From contig JAYVOI010000080.1 in the NCBI GenBank assembly GCA_043758005.1, forward strand, positions 1-13,604: 13,604 nucleotides of DNA, written 5' to 3'. The number at the start of each line of letters is the position of its first letter. The stretch's first letter is position 1. A program made the translations under genes and the position numbers. A model generated the notes under the pieces. That model was not told where the DNA came from and searched no databases. It saw nothing but the letters and a program-made list of their open reading frames with translations. This document shows positions 7,856 to 13,604 of this stretch, in pieces. The stretch comes from JAENVT01 sp043758005. Its GTDB lineage: Bacteria > Actinomycetota > Acidimicrobiia > Acidimicrobiales > Ilumatobacteraceae.

Positions 7856-8185
7856 TCAGCTGCTGTCCGGACGACGAACGGCCTCGACGAGCGCATCAAG
7901 ACTTGCGATGTCTCGCGCGCAGTTTTCTCGTCGGGCTGACGCTCGATGCTCTGGTCGCCGTGACCGCCGTAGATGATGTTCGTGCTGCCGACTTTGACGA
8001 GGCGTGCTGGTCCCGCTGTCGAGGAGGCCGGGCGTTGATCCACGACCCGACGATCTGGTCAAGATGATGGACGACATCGGAGCGATTGCTGTCGCCTGCA
8101 AGCTCTCGTTGGCCCGAATATCCAGTCGGGCTTCGAACGTCTCGCTCGACAAGGACGCTTTGATCTCACGGGTCGAGTTTTGCCC
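7856..8185 (-). pseudogene. Possible decayed gene of unknown function (fragments in several frames)
   Basis: Reading the minus strand, coding-like stretches with high G/C in third positions follow one another in different frames. First comes TREIKASLSSETFEARLDI and its continuation (about 8185-8060), then RLVKVGSTNIIYGGHGDQSI and its continuation (about 8020-7925), then ARDIASLDALVEAVRRPDSS ending at a TGA at 7856. Joined, they read like one soluble polypeptide interrupted by at least two frame changes. I do not recognise the family. It could also be chance open frames in GC-rich DNA. Confidence 0.25.
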
Positions 8186-8337
8186 TCCTCAACCAAGCGG
8201 TGATCGCCTGTTCAGCGCCGAGCTTCGTGAGGCGGCATGGCGGGCTCGAGCAGGACACTCGACCCCAGGTGATATGACGGCTCGGCGACGGCATCTCGTG
8301 GTCCGACTGGATCGCTCGCCCCCGCTGGGTGCTGAAG

Positions 8338-9156
8338 TTAGAGGCCTAGGTCAAGTTCCAGTCCGTGCTGGGGAGCTAGTCGGGCGTGTTCGATGGTCGC
8401 GGTGTGTATTGCGGCTGCATGTTGCGTGATTGGTGCCCAGTCGGTTGCGGCGACCTCACGGTGGTGCAGGATGGCTATGTGTCGATCGGCGATGTGGGCG
8501 AGTGAGGGTGTGATGCGCAGGTCGTCGACGAGCCGCTGCCACGTGGCGTCATCGCGGATGGCGTCGTCGAGGTGACGTTCGAGCCGGTTTGCTTGGTGAC
8601 ACCAGACGGCGCGACCGGCGGTCCCAGCGGGAACGGGTCCGAGGACGTCGAGGTGGAACTGGGTGGGATCGTCGGCGAGTCGCAGGACGCGGTCGATACG
8701 GGTGTGATGGAGTGCGGTGTCGAGTTGGGTGATGTCGTGGCTGAGTGTGTGCCGTGCTGTTGCGGTGGCTGCGAGTTCTGCGGCGCGGGTTTTCTGGTGG
8801 CGGTCGAGGTCGGCGAGGTGTTGTCGGGCTGAGTTCTCGTTGCTGTGGGTGTCGGCGACGAGTTGGCGGGCGGTGTGTACTGCGCTGGTGGATTGGCCGA
8901 CGGCGGTCTTGTCGCGTCGCGGCCATCGGCGAGCCAGTTGCTCATCGAGCGCGGCTTGGCTCCGGGCGAGTTGTTGTTCGGCGTCATTCCTGGCCGTGAT
9001 GTGGGCGCGCAGAGTGGTGCGGGCGCGCTCGCGGTCGGCGCTGTGGTCGGGCGGGAGCGAGGCTTCGATGGTGGCGAGTTGGCCAGTGAGATGTCGGCGG
9101 CCGATGCGTAGCGGTTCGACGCCGTAGGCGAGGGTTTGGTCGGCGCGGATGCAGGC
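8338..9156 (-). pseudogene. Displaced C-terminal part of the MobF relaxase (after frameshift)
   Basis: This frame continues the relaxase C-terminus after a frame change at the GAGAGAG tract (9157-9163): it reads ACIRADQTLAYGVEPLRIGR and runs about 270 residues to a TAA at 8338-8340. It is rich in Ala, Arg, Glu, Gln and Leu with heptad-like spacing, as in the helical C-terminal regions of relaxase-helicases. The original frame over the same stretch becomes a Ser/Pro/Thr-rich string with no family character, which shows which frame is the real one. Removing two bases of the CT repeat joins the frames as TDVAL-ACIRADQ; a missing single base would also do so. Confidence 0.75.
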
Positions 9157-12110
9157 GAGAGAGCGACGTCGGTCCAGTGTTGGTTGAGTAGTTCCCGGGC
9201 GTCGTCGATCGCGTCGCGCCGCCATCCGTGGTCCTGTTGATGGCGATCGTGGGCGGCCTGTTCTCGGGTGAGCCGGGCGACTTGGGCTTCGGCGGTAGCG
9301 ACGGCTCCGGCCGCTTCGATCGCTGCGGTGTACCGGCCGCCCACCTGATCGTCGAGCGCACGTCGTTGGGCGCGACCGTGTCGGGTAAGAGGGGCGAGCA
9401 CGCTGATCCCGTCGAGGTCGTGTCGGGCGTTGTCCACTGCGGTTTCGGCGGAGGCGAGTGCTAGTCGGTCGGCGGCAAGTTGGCTGATGGCGTGGTCGAG
9501 CTGGCGTTGTCGGTCGGGGGGTTGCCGTTCGAGGATGTTCTGGTGTGTTGCGATGAGTTGGCGCAGTTGGGTGTCGATGGTCCAGGGGTCGTTGACGGCG
9601 GCCATGGTGGTGTCGGGGATGCGGGACAGGGCGACGGCGACTTGTTGGTCGGGGTCGGGATCGTGGGCGAGGCGGCCGCCTAAGTCGACGGTCGGCATGG
9701 TGGCGGTGTTCCAGGTGTGGGTGGGGTGCACGGAGCGGGATTGGGCGGTGTAGCCGCGGTAGGCGTCGAGGGCCGCGCTGCCGAGGAGGTGGACGTGGTC
9801 CCAGGTGCCACCTTGGGCGCCGTCGACGGTGCGCGCCCAGGCGTGAGACACGTTCGGTGAGCCATCAACCCGGACGCCTCGAATGAAGCGGGCCGCAAGT
9901 CGCACGGGTTCGCCCTGATCGGGACGCAACAGAACACCCTGGTCATCGACCACGGCGATGGTGCCGACGGTGCCGTTGACGAGCGGGGAGTGGCGGTCAC
10001 CGTGTCGGGTGTGCAGCAGTAGCCGGTCGCCTTGTTGGTAGTGGCGGTCGGTTGTCCATCCCGGACCGGTGATCGACGTACCGGTGATCGTGCCGGCGGC
10101 GGCGAGTCGGCGACGGATGCGGTCGGTGAGGTCTTCGGCTTGGGCGTGGGAGACGACGAGGGCGATGGTGGTCTCTGGCCCGGAGCTGAGGATGTCGGTG
10201 GTGACGGCGTCGGCCATTGCTCGTCGGGTGTCTTCAGGTGTGGCCGCGGTGTGTTCCCATCCGTGCTCGCGGCGCAGCTGTTGGGAAGCGAACGCGTCTC
10301 CGCATCGCAAGATGCCGAGTGCGTGGCGGTCGTCGGGGTTGGCTTGTCGCCGGTTGACGGTCAGCCAGGCTGCGGGAACGGTGTCGGCGTCGGCGCGGGC
10401 TTCGATCTCCGCGGCGATTCCGCCGGCTTTGACCGACGGTGCCTGGCGCGGGTCGCCGAGGACCCACAGCTGACCGCCGGGACAGGCGTCGACGGCGGCG
10501 AGGACGCTGTGAGCGTCGAGGGTCGAGGTTTGGGAGATCTCGTCGAGTATGACGACCGTTCCCGCAGGCAGCGGCCGGTCGGTGAGGTCGTAGCGGAAGC
10601 GGGCGATCGTGCGCGCCCGAAGACCGGCCGCGTCGAGCTCGGCGACCGCCTTCGCCGTGGTTGCGACAGCCATCACCGTCCGGCCGTCAGCGGTCGCGCA
10701 ACCCGCAGCGACATGGGCCATCACGGTCTTGCCATAGCCAGCGGGGGCGAGCACCGTCCTGAGCGATCCACCCGGGCCGCACAACACCGACACCGCCTGA
10801 CATTGATCCGTACCCAAGAATCCGACGGCACCGAGCCGTTCAGCGACAGTCTGTGGAGGGATCGGTACGCCAGGGCGTTCGGTGAGTCGGTCGAGTATCC
10901 GAAGCGTGTCGTCTTCGATGGTGCGTTGAGCAACCGTTGACCAGCGGGCCGGTTCCCATCCCGATTTGGTGGTGGTCGGGGTCAGCCGGACGACCGGATC
11001 CGATCCCAAGAACCTCTCGGCGATCTCGGTGATCTCGACCGTGAACAGCCGCCCGGCGGCGACGGCGGCGACGTGTGCGATCACGTCGTGTTCGGCGAAC
11101 CGGGCGGTATGGGCGCACAGCCCGTGTTCGTCGTCGACCAGACGGTCGGCGATCTCGTCGAACTCGACCGTCCGCAGATTGGGCTCACGCCAGCACACCC
11201 GACGCTCCAGCCCGGCCCCGATCTCGAGACCGATGTCGGCGGCTTCGGCCTGCCACCGCCCGAACAGCCGCTCCGGGGTGGCGGTGTGGTCCTTGTCCGG
11301 CCGGGTCGCCAGTGAGGCTTGGTCGTCGGCGCGCATCCGCAACGCCGGTGCCTCGTAGCTGGCGCCGGTCGCTTCGAGTTCGGTTTCGATCTCGACGGTC
11401 CGCTTGGAGAACGTTCGCAACGACTCCGGGGTGAACCCGGTGATCTCCCGGGTGTTGTTCCGGTCGGGCTGCCACTCGACACCGAGCCGCAAGCTGAGTA
11501 GCCGTTGCAGCTCGGCTTGATAGATCGACCCGGCGGCGCGGGCCCACACGAACATCGGCCGGGCGGCGATTGCCACACACCGACCGTCCTCACGACGCAC
11601 GACGTTGGGGACCAGACAATGAGTGTGAAGCTGCGGATCTCCGGCGCGAGACGTGCGATGCACGAACGCGGCGACCGCCCATCCCTCGGTCGGCACGTGG
11701 CGCCGCAGCCCGTCGATTTGGATCCGGGCCAGCGCGGCGCGTTCCTCCAAAAACCCGAGCGCGGTCGCGACCGCTTCCCGGTGGGCGCCCATGACCACAT
11801 CGGCGACCGGGTCGGATCCGAGCGCCCACAGCAGCGACGCCCCCTTCGGGGCCGAGAACGTCAGGTCGAACGCCTTCACCGTCCGCTCCCGCAAGCCGAC
11901 CAACAGCGGCTCGCCCGACACCGGATCGCACCCGTCGATCAACGCCCGCAGCGCATCAGCCTCTACCACACCCGCGACACCCAATGACGATGACCAGCGT
12001 CCCATCCACACCCCAGGCGCCTCACCGACACCCACGTAGTACTCGTCGATCCCCAACGCCACCGACCCCAACAAGTATTCGGCGTTCGTCAACGCCGTCA
12101 CCGTTAACAC
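8475..12110 (-). CDS. MobF-family conjugative relaxase-helicase (TrwC/TraA-like), frameshifted near its 3' end
   Basis: It nicks the transfer origin and unwinds DNA during conjugation. The chosen start is the GTG at 12110 (reads LTVTALTNAEYLLGS), because MobF proteins begin almost directly with this motif; the open frame extends further upstream only through the winged-helix gene. Relaxase domain: candidate catalytic tyrosines Y24/Y25 (DEYYVGVGEAP), D82 in FDLTFSAPK, and the metal-binding His triad H151, H162, H164 (RTSRAGDPQLHTH). Helicase domain of the RecD/TraI type: Walker A APAGYGKT with K461, Walker B VVILDE with D523-E524, GDPRQAPS, and a late motif TVDGAQGGTWD. The sequenced frame is true to about 9159 (about 984 residues) and then goes out of frame to 8475; the real C-terminus is at 8338-9156, giving about 1256 residues if repaired. 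It sits in one operon with the HTH genes upstream. Whether the gene is functional depends on whether the frameshift is real. Confidence 0.9.
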   Translation of the reverse strand: MLTVTALTNAEYLLGSVALGIDEYYVGVGEAPGVWMGRWSSSLGVAGVVEADALRALIDGCDPVSGEPLLVGLRERTVKAFDLTFSAPKGASLLWALGSDPVADVVMGAHREAVATALGFLEERAALARIQIDGLRRHVPTEGWAVAAFVHRTSRAGDPQLHTHCLVPNVVRREDGRCVAIAARPMFVWARAAGSIYQAELQRLLSLRLGVEWQPDRNNTREITGFTPESLRTFSKRTVEIETELEATGASYEAPALRMRADDQASLATRPDKDHTATPERLFGRWQAEAADIGLEIGAGLERRVCWREPNLRTVEFDEIADRLVDDEHGLCAHTARFAEHDVIAHVAAVAAGRLFTVEITEIAERFLGSDPVVRLTPTTTKSGWEPARWSTVAQRTIEDDTLRILDRLTERPGVPIPPQTVAERLGAVGFLGTDQCQAVSVLCGPGGSLRTVLAPAGYGKTVMAHVAAGCATADGRTVMAVATTAKAVAELDAAGLRARTIARFRYDLTDRPLPAGTVVILDEISQTSTLDAHSVLAAVDACPGGQLWVLGDPRQAPSVKAGGIAAEIEARADADTVPAAWLTVNRRQANPDDRHALGILRCGDAFASQQLRREHGWEHTAATPEDTRRAMADAVTTDILSSGPETTIALVVSHAQAEDLTDRIRRRLAAAGTITGTSITGPGWTTDRHYQQGDRLLLHTRHGDRHSPLVNGTVGTIAVVDDQGVLLRPDQGEPVRLAARFIRGVRVDGSPNVSHAWARTVDGAQGGTWDHVHLLGSAALDAYRGYTAQSRSVHPTHTWNTATMPTVDLGGRLAHDPDPDQQVAVALSRIPDTTMAAVNDPWTIDTQLRQLIATHQNILERQPPDRQRQLDHAISQLAADRLALASAETAVDNARHDLDGISVLAPLTRHGRAQRRALDDQVGGRYTAAIEAAGAVATAEAQVARLTREQAAHDRHQQDHGWRRDAIDDARELLNQHWTDVALSPASAPTKPSPTASNRYASAADISLANSPPSKPRSRPTTAPTASAPAPLCAPTSRPGMTPNNNSPGAKPRSMSNWLADGRDATRPPSANPPAQYTPPANSSPTPTATRTQPDNTSPTSTATRKPAPQNSQPPQQHGTHSATTSPNSTPHSITPVSTASCDSPTIPPSSTSTSSDPFPLGPPVAPSGVTKQTGSNVTSTTPSAMTPRGSGSSTTCASHPHSPTSPIDT
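9157..9163. repeat. GAGAGAG dinucleotide tract at the relaxase frameshift
   Basis: On the coding strand it reads CTCTCTC within GTCGCTCTCTCGCC. The relaxase-like reading changes frame exactly here. A two-base expansion, or loss of one neighbouring base, accounts for the shift. Confidence 0.6.
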
Positions 12111-12187
12111 CCGACACCCACCCAGAAAGGAAAGATCCCGGCAGACACTTGCCAGCCCTGCGGGCAGGCGAACTTCCCCGCGCTCAC
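12104..12187 (-). CDS. Possible 27-residue ORF between the winged-helix and relaxase genes
   Basis: A GTG at 12187 overlaps the TGA of the winged-helix gene as GTGA. The frame reads MSAGKFACPQGWQVSAGIF and ends FWVGVGC at a TAA (12104-12106), which overlaps the relaxase start at 12110. It fills the 73-base gap between its neighbours exactly, coupled at both ends, and uses G/C-rich codons. It could be a real small protein, with two Cys and a hydrophobic C-terminal half, or a leader ORF that couples relaxase translation to the regulator. It could equally be chance. Family unknown. Confidence 0.3.
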   Translation of the reverse strand: MSAGKFACPQGWQVSAGIFPFWVGVGC

Positions 12188-12624
12188 GTGTCCCCGGTCC
12201 CGAGATCGAGAGTCCCCTGTGACCATTCCCGGTGCGACACCGTGCGACGGCGGGCCGGTCGTGCCGGGCGCGCTTGAGGGTCCGTGCGCGCCCGCTCCAC
12301 GTTCGGTTTCTCAGCGTCGGGTTTCTCCGTGTGCGGCTTGTCCCCATGCGGCTGTGCCGTGTGTGGCGTTTCCAGGTGTGGTGGAACGATCTCCAGACCT
12401 GGGGGGAGTTGCAAGGTGTAGCAGGCGAGTCCGAAGCGTCCCGCCGCTCCCGATGTCTGGCACAGCTCGGCGACCCCTCGGTCGCGCAGCGCCCGCAGCG
12501 CTGCCGCCGCGGTCCCCGGATCGATATGGAGATGTTCGGCGACCAGGCGCGCCGAACTCGACGCGACCAGGCGACCTTCGCGCCACTCCGCATCCAGCGC
12601 GAGGTCCTGGAGGACGACCCACAT
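12184..12624 (-). CDS. Winged-helix-like DNA-binding regulator upstream of the relaxase (N-terminus displaced by frameshift)
   Basis: From the ATG at 12624 the protein is 146 residues. Residues about 1-75 (MWVVLQDLALDAEW, then SSARLVAEHLHIDPGTAAAA and LRALRDRGVAELCQ) resemble a winged helix-turn-helix: a helix pair, a recognition helix and a glycine-rich wing (SGAAGRFGL). The C-terminal part is a hydrophilic Pro/His/Glu/Lys/Arg-rich tail, likely disordered. No ribosome site precedes the ATG. The other frame upstream (12625-12710) reads like this protein's missing N-terminus, beginning at a GTG 10 bases after the excisionase-like gene. The true gene is probably 12184-12710, about 175 residues, with one base lost in the C-run at 12629-12631. 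By position it should regulate relaxase or transfer expression. Confidence 0.7.
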   Translation of the reverse strand: MWVVLQDLALDAEWREGRLVASSSARLVAEHLHIDPGTAAAALRALRDRGVAELCQTSGAAGRFGLACYTLQLPPGLEIVPPHLETPHTAQPHGDKPHTEKPDAEKPNVERARTDPQARPARPARRRTVSHREWSQGTLDLGTGDT

Positions 12625-12710
12625 CTGCGGGCGGAAGCGCGCAACAGATCGCGGGCGTGCGACCAGACGACCACCCCGCGCTCGACCTCAGCGGGTTCGG
12701 TGGCCATCAC
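12625..12710 (-). pseudogene. Displaced N-terminus of the winged-helix regulator
   Basis: The frame starts with GTG ATG (12710 and 12707), with AGGA 8 bases before the GTG, and reads MATEPAEVERGVVVWSHARD followed by LLRASA. It then meets the regulator's frame at MWVVLQDL. Adding one C to the CCC at 12629-12631 joins them as ASAPQMWVVLQDL. In the sequence as given, this frame instead runs on as an unrelated Arg/Ser-rich string into the relaxase frame. Confidence 0.55.
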
Positions 12711-12720
12711 ACCGGCGGTC

Positions 12721-12936
12721 CTACGACAGCTGCGGACGGTCGGGAACGGTCTCGGCGAGGCGGATCAACCAGTTCGTCGGGATCCGCTTCTGGTGACCGA
12801 ACCACACAAACGGCAGACCTGAGCGACCGGCCGTGCGTTCCCACTCGACCGTCAGCTCGTAGGCCTTCGATCGACCCAGCTGCAACTCGACAGCAGCCTG
12901 CTCGACGGTCAGGAACGCTGGCAGATGATCCAACAT
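12721..12936 (-). CDS. Excisionase-like small HTH DNA-binding protein (MerR/HTH_17 type)
   Basis: A 71-residue protein with the layout of HTH_17 excisionase-family proteins: LTVEQAAVELQLGRSKAYEL (helix-turn-helix, residues about 9-28), a wing-like segment GLPFVWFGHQKRIP (about 40-53) and a final helix NWLIRLAETV. The ATG at 12936 has a strong AAGGAG 6 bases upstream. It is the first gene of the element's leftward operon (HTH, winged helix, relaxase), and its promoter shares a short region with the divergent XRE gene. It could act as a recombination directionality factor or a transfer-gene regulator. No integrase is visible, so the excision role is inferred only from the family. Confidence 0.78.
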   Translation of the reverse strand: MLDHLPAFLTVEQAAVELQLGRSKAYELTVEWERTAGRSGLPFVWFGHQKRIPTNWLIRLAETVPDRPQLS

Positions 12937-12942
12937 GGGAGG

Positions 12943-12948
12943 CTCCTT
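12943..12948 (-). promoter_or_regulatory. Shine-Dalgarno of the excisionase-like gene
   Basis: AAGGAG on the minus strand, 6 bases before the ATG at 12936. It is the best ribosome-binding site in the mobile-element half. Confidence 0.75.
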
Positions 12949-12967
12949 ATGCAGAACAGATCTGCAT
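12949..12967. promoter_or_regulatory. Inverted-repeat operator ATGCAGA-N5-TCTGCAT
   Basis: Perfect 7-base arms at 12949-12955 and 12961-12967 with a 5-base spacer. It overlaps the -10 and presumed start of the leftward promoter. A third copy of TCTGCATT lies at 12997-13004, in direct orientation to the one at 12961-12968, just upstream of the XRE gene. This suggests that the XRE protein or the excisionase-like protein represses both directions. Confidence 0.5.
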
Positions 12968-12994
12968 TATTGCACACAACGGAAAGGCTGACAA
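12966..12994 (-). promoter_or_regulatory. Sigma-70-type promoter of the leftward mobile-element operon
   Basis: On the minus strand the -35 is TTGTCA (12994-12989), the spacer 17 bases and the -10 AATAAT (12971-12966). Each hexamer matches the consensus at 5 of 6 bases. Transcription would start inside the inverted repeat at 12949-12967, about 20 bases before the excisionase-like start codon. Confidence 0.6.
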
Positions 12995-13016
12995 GGTCTG
13001 CATTCGCGTCTAGCCT
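12988..13016 (+). promoter_or_regulatory. Weak candidate promoter of the XRE gene
   Basis: CTGACA (12988-12993), 17 bases, then TAGCCT (13011-13016). The -10 is poor. If used, transcription would start close to the GTG at 13024, giving a leaderless mRNA. The half-site TCTGCATT (12997-13004) lies in the spacer, and the -35 overlaps the minus-strand -35. Confidence 0.3.
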
Positions 13017-13023
13017 TGTGGGC

Positions 13024-13604
13024 GTGGCCCGTCCCTCCGCTCGCAAACCAACGGCTGACGATCTCACCGTCCACCAAGTCGTCGCTCATAACGTCTACCA
13101 AGCACGCCGCCTGCGCGGCTGGACCCAGGAAGAAGCCGCTGCCCAGATCTCCAAGACACTCGGACGCCCGATGACCGCCGCCGCGCTCTCCGCCGTCGAA
13201 AAGACCTACACCTCCCGTCGCCAACGGGTCATCGACGTCGCCGAGCTGACCGCCTTCGCCCGCGCCTTCGGACTGCCCATCGCCTGGTTCTTCCTCCCAC
13301 CCAACGGGAGAGAAGCCAGCCCGATCCCGGGGCTTTACGAACATGCGGCGACGATGGCCGTCGACGTGTTCGGTGACGAGGACGCCTGGCAGTGGTACCT
13401 CGCTCGCGTCGTCGACCTCCTCGGCGCTCCCGGCTCGATCCTCCACGACGAACTCCTCGGCTCGGCCGGCTACCCGGGCGCGGACGAATGGGCTCGGATC
13501 GACCTGAAGCGAGAAGAGCTCCTGAAAGCTGCACTTGGCCAGTTCGCTTCGGACAACAGCGACCTCGTTCAAGCACTCCTCGACAGCCTCGCCAAGCTGC
13601 GCCA
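13024..13604 (+). CDS. XRE-family helix-turn-helix regulator (3' end outside window)
   Basis: The frame is open from a GTG at 13024 (alternative GTG 13018) to the end of the window, about 193 residues, with no ATG near its beginning. The N-terminus reads VARPSARKPTADDL. Residues about 20-90 form a Cro/CI-type HTH: VVAHNVYQARRLRGWTQEEA, then MTAAALSAVEKTYTS and LTAFARAFGLPIAWFFLPPN. The rest is a helical region without a recognised catalytic motif. There is no Shine-Dalgarno before either start, which fits leaderless translation. It is divergent from the excisionase-like gene across an 87-base region with a repeated TCTGCAT half-site, so autoregulation and control of the transfer operon are likely. 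The family call is good; the exact start is uncertain. Confidence 0.8.
   Translation, partial: MARPSARKPTADDLTVHQVVAHNVYQARRLRGWTQEEAAAQISKTLGRPMTAAALSAVEKTYTSRRQRVIDVAELTAFARAFGLPIAWFFLPPNGREASPIPGLYEHAATMAVDVFGDEDAWQWYLARVVDLLGAPGSILHDELLGSAGYPGADEWARIDLKREELLKAALGQFASDNSDLVQALLDSLAKLR

Larger units (their letters stand above)
7685..8337. other. Gene-poor spacer between the signalling locus and the mobile-element module
   Basis: No intact gene is convincing in these 653 bases. The open frames here are short, lack ribosome sites and contradict one another across frames. No tRNA, inverted-repeat insertion sequence end, rho-independent terminator with a T-run, or tandem repeat is visible. The right part should contain the 3' untranslated region of the relaxase operon and the left part the promoter of the regulator at 6971-7684. 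The middle may contain a decayed gene, listed separately. Confidence 0.5.

Noticed and set aside
7950..8000. RTX-like calcium-binding repeat (NIIYGGHGDQ)
   Set aside because: There is only one copy, with His and Gln at key positions and no tandem nonapeptides.
8246..8262. Terminator hairpin downstream of the relaxase
   Set aside because: The 5-base stem (TCGAG/CTCGA) with a 7-base loop is weak, has no T-run and lies about 80 bases past the stop; it is easily chance.
8004..8429. 141-codon + strand open frame in the spacer
   Set aside because: It has no ribosome site, it overlaps the relaxase C-terminus on the other strand, and its product has no recognisable motif.
9150..9170. Programmed -1 ribosomal frameshift in the relaxase
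   Set aside because: There is no X-XXY-YYZ slippery heptamer; CTCTCTC is better explained by repeat-length change. No downstream pseudoknot could be recognised.
12111..12710. Upstream extension of the relaxase frame to 12710
   Set aside because: Apart from its first 25-30 codons, which fit the winged-helix gene's N-terminus, the extension is Arg/Ser-rich and overlaps the winged-helix gene. MobF proteins start at the LTVTALTNAEYLL motif.
12219..13013. Plus-strand frames opposite the regulator genes, including one of 264 codons
   Set aside because: They lie antisense to the winged-helix and excisionase-like genes and yield low-complexity Arg/Pro/Ser products.
12967..13572. 201-codon minus-strand frame opposite the XRE gene
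   Set aside because: The plus-strand frame encodes a clear HTH domain. The minus frame crosses the divergent promoter region and has no domain character.
1..13604. CRISPR arrays, tRNA/rRNA genes, insertion sequences with terminal repeats
   Set aside because: Searched by eye on both strands; no regularly spaced repeats, cloverleaf sequences or transposase-like products were seen.

Overview
The window is high-GC DNA from an actinobacterium; an Acidimicrobiia-type lineage is possible but not proven. The basis is the strong G/C third-position bias, several GTG/TTG starts, an actinobacterial-type MobF relaxase and a NarL-family histidine kinase with a many-helix membrane domain. It has two unlike halves.

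Left half (1 to about 7684) is a signalling and ABC-export locus built as two convergent operons. On the + strand: the 3' part of a response regulator that carries a receiver, a LuxR-like helix-turn-helix and a class III nucleotide cyclase (5' end outside the window); a MacB/LolD-type ABC ATPase overlapping it by 4 bases (ATGA); and a membrane histidine kinase (GAF, HisKA_3, HATPase). On the - strand, reading towards them: a NarL/LuxR response regulator (GTG start), a receiver-only response regulator and an 821-residue FtsX-type permease. The kinase and permease stop codons face each other 3 bases apart. One kinase, three receivers and one ATPase/permease pair suggest a sensing circuit controlling, or controlled by, an exporter, with a cyclic-nucleotide branch.

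Middle (7685 to 8337) has no convincing intact gene. The minus strand shows coding-like fragments in several frames that may be a decayed gene. It separates the signalling locus from a mobile-element module and may hold the element boundary.

Right half (8338 to 13604) looks like the transfer/regulation module of an integrative or plasmid-type mobile element. On the - strand, in reading order: an excisionase-like HTH protein, a winged-helix-like regulator, a possible 27-codon coupled ORF and a MobF relaxase-helicase. Divergent from them, on the + strand, is an XRE-family regulator that runs off the window. The 87-base divergent region holds a good minus-strand promoter overlapping a perfect 7-bp inverted repeat with a third copy of the same half-site, a likely operator. 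Both the relaxase and the winged-helix gene carry an apparent frameshift in the same direction (dinucleotide repeat at 9157-9163; C-run near 12629-12631), so they are either decaying or affected by sequence errors. No integrase, tRNA, att site, rRNA or CRISPR array is visible.
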